Below, one piece after another: positions 47,872-54,985 of a stretch of 64,000 nt of DNA. The stretch lies in NCBI RefSeq assembly GCF_000160035.2, contig NZ_KI535368.1, positions 310,001-374,000 on the forward strand, given 5' to 3'. Position 1 is the stretch's first letter, and each line of letters starts with the position of its first letter. Origin of the DNA: Catonella morbi ATCC 51271 (lineage in GTDB: Bacteria; Bacillota; Clostridia; Lachnospirales; Lachnospiraceae). The notes below the pieces were generated by a model. That model was not told where the DNA came from and made no database searches. It saw nothing but the letters and a program-made list of their open reading frames with translations. Made by a program: the position numbers and the translations under genes.

Positions 47872-49016
47872 TGGAAGATTATTTAATAAATTATGAACTA
47901 AAAATAAAAATCCTTACACCGGTTTATATTGGCAGTGGTTATACGGTAGGAAAAAGAGAATATATACATGACAAGTCTAAAAATCTTGTATCATTTTTAG
48001 ATTTGGAAAAGCTGTTTAAAGGAATTCTTGATAATGGCTTATATTCAGAATATGAAAAATATTTTACAGCAGATAACAAAAACAGGGAAATGAATGTGGA
48101 ATTAAAGCAATTCTTAGAGAGAGCAGGAATTGGAGAAGATAAATATTCTGAGTGGATAACTTATAGTGAGTATATGGGCAGCAGTAATTTGAGTCTCCAA
48201 AATACACATGAGATACAGACATTTATAAAAGATGCCTATGGTAATCCGTATATACCGGGAAGCAGCCTTAAGGGGGCTATAAGGACTATACTGGAGTCCA
48301 ATTATATAAGAAAGAAATATAATGAATTTGACAGAAGTAGAGCTGAAGTTAAAAAAGAGGGAATGAAAGGGAAGACCAGATATATGTCAGTTCCTCAAAA
48401 TCATCTAAAAGAAAAGGTTTTTCATCGCCAAATTACTGATGAGAGGGTTAAACTTGAAAACATGCAGAATGACATCATGCGTGGAATAATAGTAGGTGAC
48501 AGCCTTTCTATTGATAAGAATTCACTCTGTATCTGTCAGAAAATAGACCTTTCAACTAAAGGCAATAAAAAATCTTTGAATGTACTTAGAGAATGCCTAA
48601 AGCCGGGAACGGTAGTTACTGTGCCGCTTACCATAGATAGTAAGATAGTGAGAAATATGTATGGTAAGAAATTTGACTTAGAAGATATAAAAGCTGATAT
48701 AAATATGTTTTATAAAAATTATAAAGATGAATATATTACCAAGTTCAAAAACTTTCCTCAGATTATAGAGGAGAAGAATGCTTTTTATCTTGGTGGTGGC
48801 AGCGGTTATGTATCTAAGACAGTGACACATTCTTTATTTAATGAGGATAATGCAACAAAGGTTGTAAGTGAAATTTTAAATGAAGTATTTACTCAGAAAA
48901 GCAAACCATCTGCTAATAAAGATGATGAAGTGTTGGGAGTATCACCACATACCTTGAAGTGTACATATTATTTGGAAAATCTCTGTCAGATGGGATTATG
49001 TAGGATAGTAGATTAG
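47871..49016 (+). CDS. csm5: Type III-A RAMP Csm5 (3'-end of complex)
   Basis: A 381-residue RAMP protein: LKIKILTPVYIGSGYTVGK at the N-terminus, YIPGSSLKGAIRTIL near 126 and the GGGSGYVSKT loop near 307. Csm5 binds the 3' end of the crRNA and helps its maturation. The start codon overlaps the csm4 TGA by one base. It is the last gene before the CRISPR leader and array. Confidence 0.95.
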   Translation: MEDYLINYELKIKILTPVYIGSGYTVGKREYIHDKSKNLVSFLDLEKLFKGILDNGLYSEYEKYFTADNKNREMNVELKQFLERAGIGEDKYSEWITYSEYMGSSNLSLQNTHEIQTFIKDAYGNPYIPGSSLKGAIRTILESNYIRKKYNEFDRSRAEVKKEGMKGKTRYMSVPQNHLKEKVFHRQITDERVKLENMQNDIMRGIIVGDSLSIDKNSLCICQKIDLSTKGNKKSLNVLRECLKPGTVVTVPLTIDSKIVRNMYGKKFDLEDIKADINMFYKNYKDEYITKFKNFPQIIEEKNAFYLGGGSGYVSKTVTHSLFNEDNATKVVSEILNEVFTQKSKPSANKDDEVLGVSPHTLKCTYYLENLCQMGLCRIVD

Positions 49017-49150
49017 TTTTAACACGATGCACATTGCAAGAGGGTTGTAGACTGTTTTGCAATGTGTTATCATTAAAAAGAAGCGATAAATGTATTTCAC
49101 ACGCAATCTGCTTTTAGAAGTGGCTTAGACAGTAGCTTACAAAGGGTAGG
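49017..49150 (+). promoter_or_regulatory. CRISPR leader with hairpin
   Basis: The 134 bases between csm5 and the first repeat should be the leader: the csm5-proximal repeats are the most uniform and the distal ones the most degenerate, the pattern expected when new spacers enter here. CACATTGCAA (49030-49039) and TTGCAATGTG (49057-49066) are perfect inverted copies with a 17-base loop. This may end the cas transcript or act as an integration or transcription signal. A promoter for the array could not be fixed. Confidence 0.6.
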
Positions 49151-52100
49151 AGAAATAAGAAGAAAACCCCGATAGGGGATGAAAACTTGTCCCCAAAGAC
49201 CCTGCGGTGAACATCGTGTCATAGAAATAAGAAGAAAACCCCGATAGGGGATGAAAACTATTATGTTTTTGACCGAAATAGGCAAACCGTCCAGAAATAA
49301 GAAGAAAACCCCGATAGGGGATGAAAACTTACTGTCAGAGTCAGAATCGACACTATCAGTCCAGAAATAAGAAGAAAACCCCGATAGGGGATGAAAACAC
49401 ATACGCTTGATTGCTTTATATACATGGGGGTGAAAAGAAATAAGAAGAAAACCCCGATAGGGGATGAAAACACTCTCAACATGTCTTTTGTTTCCTTTCT
49501 TAAAAGAAATAAGAAGAAAACCCCGATAGGGGATGAAAACTTGATAAAATGGCTTTATTCATACAATCTCCTTCTAGAAATAAGAAGAAAACCCCGATAG
49601 GGGATGAAAACACATGCATACTTAATCTAGATCGCATATTATCACAAGAAATAAGAAGAAAACCCCGATAGGGGATGAAAACCTACAAAATTGTTATTAG
49701 TAAACATATTACCTCTTAGAAATAAGAAGAAAACCCCGATAGGGGATGAAAACATAGGTATAGTGTATCATTGCGACGTCGTATCAGAGAAATAAGAAGA
49801 AAACCCCGATAGGGGATGAAAACTTTTACCATTAGCACTTAATCTAGTACTGAAATTTAAGAAATAAGAAGAAAACCCCGATAGGGGATGAAAACAATGC
49901 ATTCTTTTCATTATTACTAATATCTCCCATCAGAAATAAGAAGAAAACCCCGATAGGGGATGAAAACTGTATCAGTTTTATATGCCGAATTTGATTCTTC
50001 GAGAAATAAGAAGAAAACCCCGATAGGGGATGAAAACGCAGTCTTTAAGGGCTGCAGAAAACTTTCATATTACAGAAATAAGAAGAAAACCCCGATAGGG
50101 GATGAAAACAATATCTTCCAACATATCTTCGATAATATACATTGAGAAATAAGAAGAAAACCCCGATAGGGGATGAAAACTATCAAAACTTTACCTACCA
50201 AATTCAACATACCTGTAGAAATAAGAAGAAAACCCCGATAGGGGATGAAAACTCGAACATAGTTGTTTCTCCACCCTTATCGGCACAGAAATAAGAAGAA
50301 AACCCCGATAGGGGATGAAAACTCAGTACTATTTACAGTTTCAATAGCTTCAATAAAGAAATAAGAAGAAAACCCCGATAGGGGATGAAAACATTATTAA
50401 TGACATTGAAATTTACCATAATATCTAGAAATAAGAAGAAAACCCCGATAGGGGATGAAAACGTTCAAATATCTAACATATAAAAATATAAATAAAAAAA
50501 GAAATAAGTAGAAAACCCCGATAGGGGATGAAAACACGTCTGTTGCCTTTGTTGTTAATCTCTCTTCTAGAGAAATAAGAAGAAAACCCCGATAGGGGAT
50601 GAAAACTTTAATAATTTCTTTTTCAATGCGGTTACTTCTGGAGAAATAAGAAGAAAACCCCGATAGGGGATGAAAACCAATTCGGATTTTCAGATAATGT
50701 AAGAAAGGAGGAGAAATAAGAAGAAAACCCCGATAGGGGATGAAAACATTATCTGGACTAGATTCTCCAATTATAAATGCATTATAGAAATAAGAAGAAA
50801 ACCCCGATAGGGGATGAAAACTTCATAAATACCTCTTTCCGCCTCAATTATTTGAAGAAATAAGAAGAAAACCCCGATAGGGGATGAAAACTACAACACC
50901 GACCATTTTAGATAAATCTAAGTATAGAAATAAGAAGAAAACCCCGATAGGGGATGAAAACATGTATAAGGATATGAAGACTGGGCAGGTTTCATATAGA
51001 AATAAGAAGAAAACCCCGATAGGGGATGAAAACACTTTACAAAAAAATCGTGATAGGCTAACTGTTATAACAGAAATAAGAAGAAAACCCCGATAGGGGA
51101 TGAAAACTCAGATAATTTTTCAACTTCACTTGTCATTTTTCTAGAAATAAGAAGAAAACCCCGATAGGGGATGAAAACTCTATTGCATCAGTACCAGGCA
51201 TATACGTTATATAGAAATAAGAAGAAAACCCCGATAGGGGATGAAAACTCCAGAAAATCCGTCGTAACCGTAGAGAATATAAAAGAAATAAGAAGAAAAC
51301 CCCGATAGGGGATGAAAACCCTATCGCCTCTGCCTTTATGTCAGTTTTTATAAGAGAAATAAGAATAAAACCCCGATAGGGGACGAAAACTCAACACTAA
51401 CTTATTCTTTTAAGACAGCTTCCTTTAGAAATAAGAATAAAACCCCGATAGGGGACGAAAACAAATCAACTATTGTGCCATCCATATCAAACCATATCAG
51501 AAATAAGAATAAAATCCCGATAGGGGACGAAAACTGATCAAGCCCTACAGATGTCAGTGGCTTAATGTAGAAATAAGAATAAAACCCCGATAGGGGACGA
51601 AAACTTTATATAAGGTAACTTCTTAGGATTGATAGGTATAAGAAATAAGAAGAAAACCCCGATAGGGGATGGAAACCTGACCTAAACATCATTAGCAGCA
51701 TTTCTGTCACAGAAATAAGAAGAAAACCCCAATAGGGGATGGAAACACAAGCCTTCCTGAGTTGATAAAGTAATTTTTTGAAGAAACAAGAAGAAAACCC
51801 CGATAGGGGATGGAAACACAAAAGAATCGAAGCCTGTTCCTATCTGGTTTACAGAAATAAGAAGAAAACTCCGATAGGGGATGAAAACGCGTCAGTCTGC
51901 TTCCAGTAGTCTAAGACCTGTATGAGAAATAAGAAGAAAACCCCGATAGGGGATGAAAACTTACGGTTAATAATTATTCTTCAGTTTCTTCCTAGAAATA
52001 AGAAGAAAACCCCGATAGGGGATGGAAACTCCGATTTTGTTTATTTATAACCTTTTCTGAAACAAGAAATAAGAAGAAAACTCCGATAGGGGATGAAAAC

Positions 52101-52243
52101 TTTTACAATCTTCTTCACAATTGATAAATTAATACTAGAAATAAGAAGAAAACCCCGATAGGAGATGAAAACCCTTGATTTTAAGCCACTTTTTAAAACA
52201 TTTGTTAAGAAATAAGAAGAAAACCCCGATAGGGGACAAAGCA
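49151..52243 (+). CRISPR. Type III-A CRISPR array, 44 repeats and 43 spacers
   Basis: The repeat is 36 bases, starting AGAAATAAGAAGAAAA, with the short palindromic core CCCCGATAGGGG and the 3' end GATGAAAAC; the last eight bases (ATGAAAAC) should be the crRNA 5' tag. I counted 44 repeat starts, from 49151 to 52208, with spacers of 33-38 bases. Repeats 1-31 are almost identical (repeat 20 has one change). Repeats 32-35 share a variant (AAGAATAAAA and GGACGAAAAC), repeats 36-38 and 41 end GATGGAAAC, and the last is truncated, so the trailer is at the cas1 side. Orientation follows the cas genes. Spacer targets cannot be found without a search. Confidence 0.98.
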
Positions 52244-52276
52244 AACAATAATCACTATATGAGAGAGGAAACAGCT

Positions 52277-53281
52277 ATGTCATGCTTATATGTTGTAGAA
52301 CAAGGAAGTAAAATAAAACATATTGGAGGACAGTTCATCTTAGAAGTAAAAGATGGTGAAAACAGGGTTGTACCTGATGAAATATTGGAAAGCATAAGCA
52401 TATTTGGTAATTCAGTACTTACAACTCAAGCTATAAAAGCTTGCCTTGAAAAAAATATAAATGTATCATTTTTATCTACAAAAGGCAGGTACTTTGGAAA
52501 ATTAATGTCCAATACAGCAACCAATCCGGATAGATTAAAAGCTCAGGCTTATCTTTCTGATAATATTGATGAATGCCTTAAATTTGCTAAGATTATATTA
52601 AAAGCCAAGATAAATAATCAAGATGTAATTCTAAGAAGATATGCAAAAAGCTCCGAAGCTGATATTAGTAGTCACATTAAAGACCTTAAAATATATGAAG
52701 AACATATAGAAAAAGGGAAAGATATAAATAAAATAATGGGATATGAGGGGATTGCAGCCAGAACATATTTTGAAGCCTTATCAAAGCTTATAAAGCCCGA
52801 ATTTAAATTTTCAGGCAGAAATAAAAGACCACCCAAAGATGCTTTTAACTCAATGTTAAGCTTAGGCTATTCACTTATTTATAATGAAATATTTTCAGAG
52901 ATTGAAAATAGAAATTTAAGCCCATATATAGGCTTTATACATAAACTAAAAGACAGGCATCCTGCGTTAGTCAGTGACCTTATTGAAGAGTGGAGAGCTG
53001 TGCTGGTAGATGCTACAATGATGAGTCTGATACAGGGAAATGAGATACTGATAGAAGAGTTTACTAAAGATGAGTATTCAGAGGCAGTTTTTATATCCGA
53101 TTTGGCTGTAAAACAGATAGTGAGAAAAATAGAAAATAAGCTTCGTTCACAAAATAATTATTTAGAATATCTAAATGAGCCTATCAGCTTCAGAAAAGCA
53201 ATCTGGTGGCAGGTAAAATCTTTGGCATCTTGTATAGAAAGTGGTAATTTAGCAGAGTATAAGCCAATAAGGATAAGGTAA
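52277..53281 (+). CDS. cas1: CRISPR adaptation integrase Cas1
   Basis: A 334-residue Cas1: SCLYVVEQGSKIKHIGGQFIL at the N-terminus, IFGNSVLTTQAIKACLEKN near 45, YEGIAARTYFEAL near 155 (with the metal-binding Glu), and later HKLKDRHPALVSDLIEEWRA near 220, holding the His and the acidic ligands. No reverse-transcriptase fusion. The ATG at 52277 follows GAGAGG just after the last, truncated repeat. With Cas2 it should insert new spacers at the leader end. Confidence 0.96.
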   Translation: MSCLYVVEQGSKIKHIGGQFILEVKDGENRVVPDEILESISIFGNSVLTTQAIKACLEKNINVSFLSTKGRYFGKLMSNTATNPDRLKAQAYLSDNIDECLKFAKIILKAKINNQDVILRRYAKSSEADISSHIKDLKIYEEHIEKGKDINKIMGYEGIAARTYFEALSKLIKPEFKFSGRNKRPPKDAFNSMLSLGYSLIYNEIFSEIENRNLSPYIGFIHKLKDRHPALVSDLIEEWRAVLVDATMMSLIQGNEILIEEFTKDEYSEAVFISDLAVKQIVRKIENKLRSQNNYLEYLNEPISFRKAIWWQVKSLASCIESGNLAEYKPIRIR

Positions 53282-53286
53282 AGGTG

Positions 53287-53574
53287 ATGGAAGGCAGAGA
53301 AGAGATTAAATATATAATTCTTATTATATATGATATTACTGATGATAAACATCGTAGAAACTTAGTTAAAATATTGTCAAGCTTTGGACTTAGAGTGCAG
53401 AAATCTGCTTTTGAAGCCCGATTGAATAAAAGACAGTATAATAAATTGTTGTCTAAGATAGAGAAATTTTATAGAGATAGTGATAATATAAGGATATATA
53501 GGCTACAGGAGTATGAAGAAGTAAGGGTGTATGGAACTGAGGATTATTCTGCTGAAGAAGTAATTGTGATATGA
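53287..53574 (+). CDS. cas2: CRISPR adaptation protein Cas2
   Basis: A 95-residue Cas2 with the ferredoxin-like start YIILIIYDITDDKHRRNLVK and GLRVQKSAFEARL near 35. It lies 5 bases after cas1, with AAGGTG before the ATG. A GTG immediately before is in frame but less likely. Cas2 dimers bridge Cas1 dimers in the integrase. Confidence 0.95.
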   Translation: MEGREEIKYIILIIYDITDDKHRRNLVKILSSFGLRVQKSAFEARLNKRQYNKLLSKIEKFYRDSDNIRIYRLQEYEEVRVYGTEDYSAEEVIVI

Positions 53575-53600
53575 AGAATTAAAAGATATTAAAAAAATTA

Positions 53601-53637
53601 AAGGACAGCCTGAAATCTAAGACTTAGTGCTGTCCTT
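53601..53637. terminator. Hairpin after cas2
   Basis: AAGGACAGC and GCTGTCCTT form a perfect 9-base stem with a 19-base loop, 26 bases after the cas2 stop. An A-run lies upstream, so it could also stop transcripts arriving from the opposite strand peptide genes. Confidence 0.6.
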
Positions 53638-53693
53638 GTTAATGGAAGCAAGAAAATCATTTACGGTATAAAAACATCATAGGTAGAAAGGAA

Positions 53694-53738
53694 TTAAAGG
53701 ATAAAAGAAGTAAGGGTAAAAATATTATTTTTTGATAT
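53694..53738 (-). pseudogene. Probable dead sixth peptide gene
   Basis: On the minus strand AAGGAGATTTCTT is followed by ATA rather than ATG, then an open frame of 13 codons (SKNNIFTLTSFIL) and a stop. The leader and first codons resemble the neighbouring peptide gene at 53884 (AAGGAGATACTT-ATG-AAT-ACT-AAT-ATT). It is best read as a decayed member of the peptide cluster that lost its start and its C-terminal half. Low confidence. Confidence 0.35.
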
Positions 53739-53797
53739 AAGAAATCTCCTTAAAAAGATGGTTAATATTGTAACTAAAGGAATTAGAGGAAGGTGGA

Positions 53798-53884
53798 TTA
53801 AATATCCACAACATCCTCACCCAAAACAGCATGGATAACCTCGATAGAGGTAAGACCAAGGACAGATGCAATATTAGTATTCAT
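53798..53884 (-). CDS. Small amphipathic peptide E (28 residues)
   Basis: A 28-residue peptide starting MNTNIASVLGLTS and ending GEDVVDI, the most acidic of five in the cluster and without cysteine or a leader motif. AAAGGAGA lies 5 bases before the ATG. The stop codon sits in a hairpin: GTGGAT and ATCCAC (coordinates 53793-53809) with a 5-base loop. It lies 70 bases after peptide D on the same strand and is likely co-transcribed with it. It resembles phenol-soluble modulins only in size and amphipathic character. Confidence 0.7.
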   Translation of the reverse strand: MNTNIASVLGLTSIEVIHAVLGEDVVDI

Positions 53885-53954
53885 AAGTATCTCCTTTGCA
53901 TTGAAAGTTAACAGCTTATAATGAATGGAAAGCAAATGGGTAAGGCTGAAGAGA

Positions 53955-54038
53955 TTAACTCTTCTTAATAGCCTTAATAAGGGCAGAAACAGCAACAGAA
54001 ACGAGCACGCGACCTGCAAATGTAATTATTTTATTCAT
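53955..54038 (-). CDS. Small cationic amphipathic peptide D (27 residues)
   Basis: A 27-residue peptide beginning MNKIITFAGRVLVS and ending LIKAIKKS, the only clearly cationic member. Polar residues recur every 3-4 positions (K3, T6, R10, S14, S18, K22, K25/K26), as in an amphipathic helix. AGGAGG lies 6 bases before the ATG. The stop codon is in the loop of a 6-base hairpin (GAAGAG / CTCTTC, 53948-53964). No cysteine, no double-glycine leader and no modification genes nearby, so a leaderless, PSM-like or type I toxin-like peptide is the most natural reading. Confidence 0.75.
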   Translation of the reverse strand: MNKIITFAGRVLVSVAVSALIKAIKKS

Positions 54039-54083
54039 AATGACCTCCTATAAAAATAGATGTTTGACTTCTAATATAATGGT

Positions 54084-54143
54084 ATTATAGAGAGTCTAAA
54101 GTAGAATCTCATTTTTTGATAATGTAATTACCATTTGATTGAC
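54084..54143 (-). promoter_or_regulatory. Promoter of peptides D and E
   Basis: On the minus strand a TATAAT (54084-54089) is preceded by a box GTCAATCAA (54135-54143) whose first base is 54 bases before the -10. The same box-to-minus-10 distance (53) occurs at the two other promoters of the cluster. The box differs from GTGAACCAA at two of nine positions. The -35 is weak, suggesting an activator. Confidence 0.55.
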
Positions 54144-54166
54144 AAGCAAAGAAGAGTAGAGGGAGG

Positions 54167-54253
54167 TTAAGCTCCCTTTATAGCCTCTTCTATAGCAACA
54201 GCAATAAGCTTAATAGCGGCAACAGCAAGAATAGATACAATTTTAGATTGCAT
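54167..54253 (-). CDS. Small amphipathic peptide C (28 residues)
   Basis: A 28-residue peptide starting MQSKIVSILAVAAIKL and ending EEAIKGA; strongly hydrophobic with a polar face (K4, S7, K15, E22, K26). AGGAGG lies 7 bases before the ATG. The stop codon lies in the loop of a hairpin (AGGGAG / CTCCCT, 54160-54177). It follows peptide B after 71 bases with no promoter of the shared type between them, so B and C are probably one transcript. Confidence 0.75.
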   Translation of the reverse strand: MQSKIVSILAVAAIKLIAVAIEEAIKGA

Positions 54254-54324
54254 AAAATAACCTCCTAAGTGTTAAACAATTTATTGTTAAGATGATAATA
54301 GTACATTAGAGCCACAAAGAGGGA

Positions 54325-54411
54325 TTAACCCTCTTTAGTGTACTCCTCAACAAGAGTGCGGATGACATCCACAAAAGCATAACCAATAATAGAAAGGATC
54401 TTGTTCTTCAT
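54325..54411 (-). CDS. Small amphipathic peptide B (28 residues)
   Basis: A 28-residue peptide starting MKNKILSIIGYAFVD and ending EEYTKEG. AAGGAGG lies 7 bases before the ATG. It is a diverged duplicate of peptide A: 20 of 28 residues are the same and the flanks are also copied. The stop codon is in the loop of an 8-base perfect hairpin (AAAGAGGG / CCCTCTTT, 54316-54336). The helix has a polar face K4, S7, D15, R18, E22, K26, much like delta-toxin or PSM-alpha peptides, though sequence identity to those is not claimed. Confidence 0.75.
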   Translation of the reverse strand: MKNKILSIIGYAFVDVIRTLVEEYTKEG

Positions 54412-54450
54412 AGAAAACCTCCTTAATGACAATGTTTACTTGTTGGTATT

Positions 54451-54552
54451 ATTATAACAGTTTATTTGTTTAGGGGTAAATGGGGAATGTTAAATAGCAT
54501 TTGGTTCACAAATTAAAGCAAATCTGATTAAAATCTAATAAAATTGGTTCAT
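54451..54552 (-). promoter_or_regulatory. Promoter of peptides B and C with paired upstream boxes
   Basis: A minus-strand TATAAT at 54451-54456, weak -35 (with CCCC-N2-TTAC nearby), a box GTGAACCAA (54501-54509) 53 bases before the -10, and another box ATGAACCAA (54544-54552) 43 bases further up. The layout matches the promoter of peptide A. The spacing of about two helical turns (or four) is typical of dimeric response-regulator sites such as LytTR proteins. Confidence 0.6.
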
Positions 54553-54619
54553 ACTATCTGAATAGCTTTAGTTGAAATCTTTTGAGATGATAGCAGAACA
54601 TCAGAGCCACAAAGAGGGA

Positions 54620-54706
54620 TTAACCCTCATTAGTGTACTCCAAGACAATGGTGCGGATGACTTCCGCAAAAGCAAGACCGACAATAGAAAGAATTTTGTT
54701 CTTCAT
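54620..54706 (-). CDS. Small amphipathic peptide A (28 residues)
   Basis: A 28-residue peptide starting MKNKILSIVGLAFAE and ending EYTNEG. It is closest to csm6, from which it is divergently transcribed. AAGGAGG lies 6 bases before the ATG. The stop codon lies in the loop of a hairpin (GAGGG / CCCTC, 54614-54628). A near-copy of peptide B with its own promoter, it has the same alternating polar/hydrophobic pattern. No cysteine and no processing signal. Confidence 0.75.
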   Translation of the reverse strand: MKNKILSIVGLAFAEVIRTIVLEYTNEG

Positions 54707-54747
54707 ATGAACCTCCTTAGTTGAAGTGGTTTTTGCTTGATGATATA

Positions 54748-54848
54748 ATTATAAGATTATTTCCTTATTATGTAAGAGGGGAAATTCAAAAATATTTTTG
54801 GTTCATATTAGGTGAAAAATTAGTTCAATATATTAAAAATTGGTTCAT
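54748..54848 (-). promoter_or_regulatory. Promoter of peptide A with three direct boxes
   Basis: A minus-strand TATAAT at 54748-54753, and three boxes given on the plus strand: TTGGTTCAT (54798-54806), TTAGTTCAA (54820-54828) and TTGGTTCAT (54840-54848), spaced 22 and 20 bases. The first is 53 bases from the -10, as in the other two promoters. GTTNA(T) half-sites spaced ~21 bases resemble LytTR binding sites. They lie between peptide A and the divergent csm6 gene, so one regulator could influence both. Confidence 0.6.
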
Positions 54849-54930
54849 ACTATAGGAACTAAAATATGGAAATTAAAAAAATAAAGGTAAATATATGAGC
54901 TATATAATGGAATATTTCTTAAAAATATGG

Positions 54931-54948
54931 TAACTTAATAGTAAGTTA
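54931..54948. promoter_or_regulatory. Short inverted repeat upstream of csm6
   Basis: TAACTTA and TAAGTTA (54931-54937, 54942-54948) form a 7-base palindrome with a 4-base centre, ~38 bases before the csm6 start. Operator-like, nothing more can be said. Confidence 0.3.
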
Positions 54949-54985
54949 AGCATTATAAAATACAAAATATATTTGGGGGTATTAT

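Noticed and set aside
49391-51096. Open frames of 60-70 codons running through the CRISPR array, with repeated RNKKKTPIGDEN-like translations
   Set aside because: They are translations of the 36-base repeat and its spacers; no ribosome sites, and the repeat explains them fully.
49097-52244. Minus-strand open frames in the CRISPR array with repeated FIPYRGFLLIS-like translations
   Set aside because: Antisense reading of the same repeats; not proteins.
52175-52276. N-terminal extension of Cas1 through the last repeat
   Set aside because: The extension translates the terminal CRISPR repeat. The ATG at 52277 has its own ribosome site and gives the normal Cas1 N-terminus.
53885-54019. A 73-codon frame containing peptide E, starting far upstream
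   Set aside because: The upstream part overlaps peptide D antiphase and lacks a ribosome site; the ATG at 53884 with AAAGGAGA is better supported.
53793-54628. Calling the stop-codon hairpins intrinsic terminators
   Set aside because: No T-run follows any of them and two lie between co-oriented, closely spaced genes.
53798-54706. Reading the short peptides as cyclic lactone autoinducers (AgrD-like) or lanthipeptides
   Set aside because: No cysteine, no AgrD-type conserved tail, no modification enzyme, AgrB protease or exporter nearby.
54890-54934. A 12-codon frame (MSYIMEYFLKIW) upstream of csm6
   Set aside because: It has a modest ribosome site but is too short and AT-rich to distinguish from chance.
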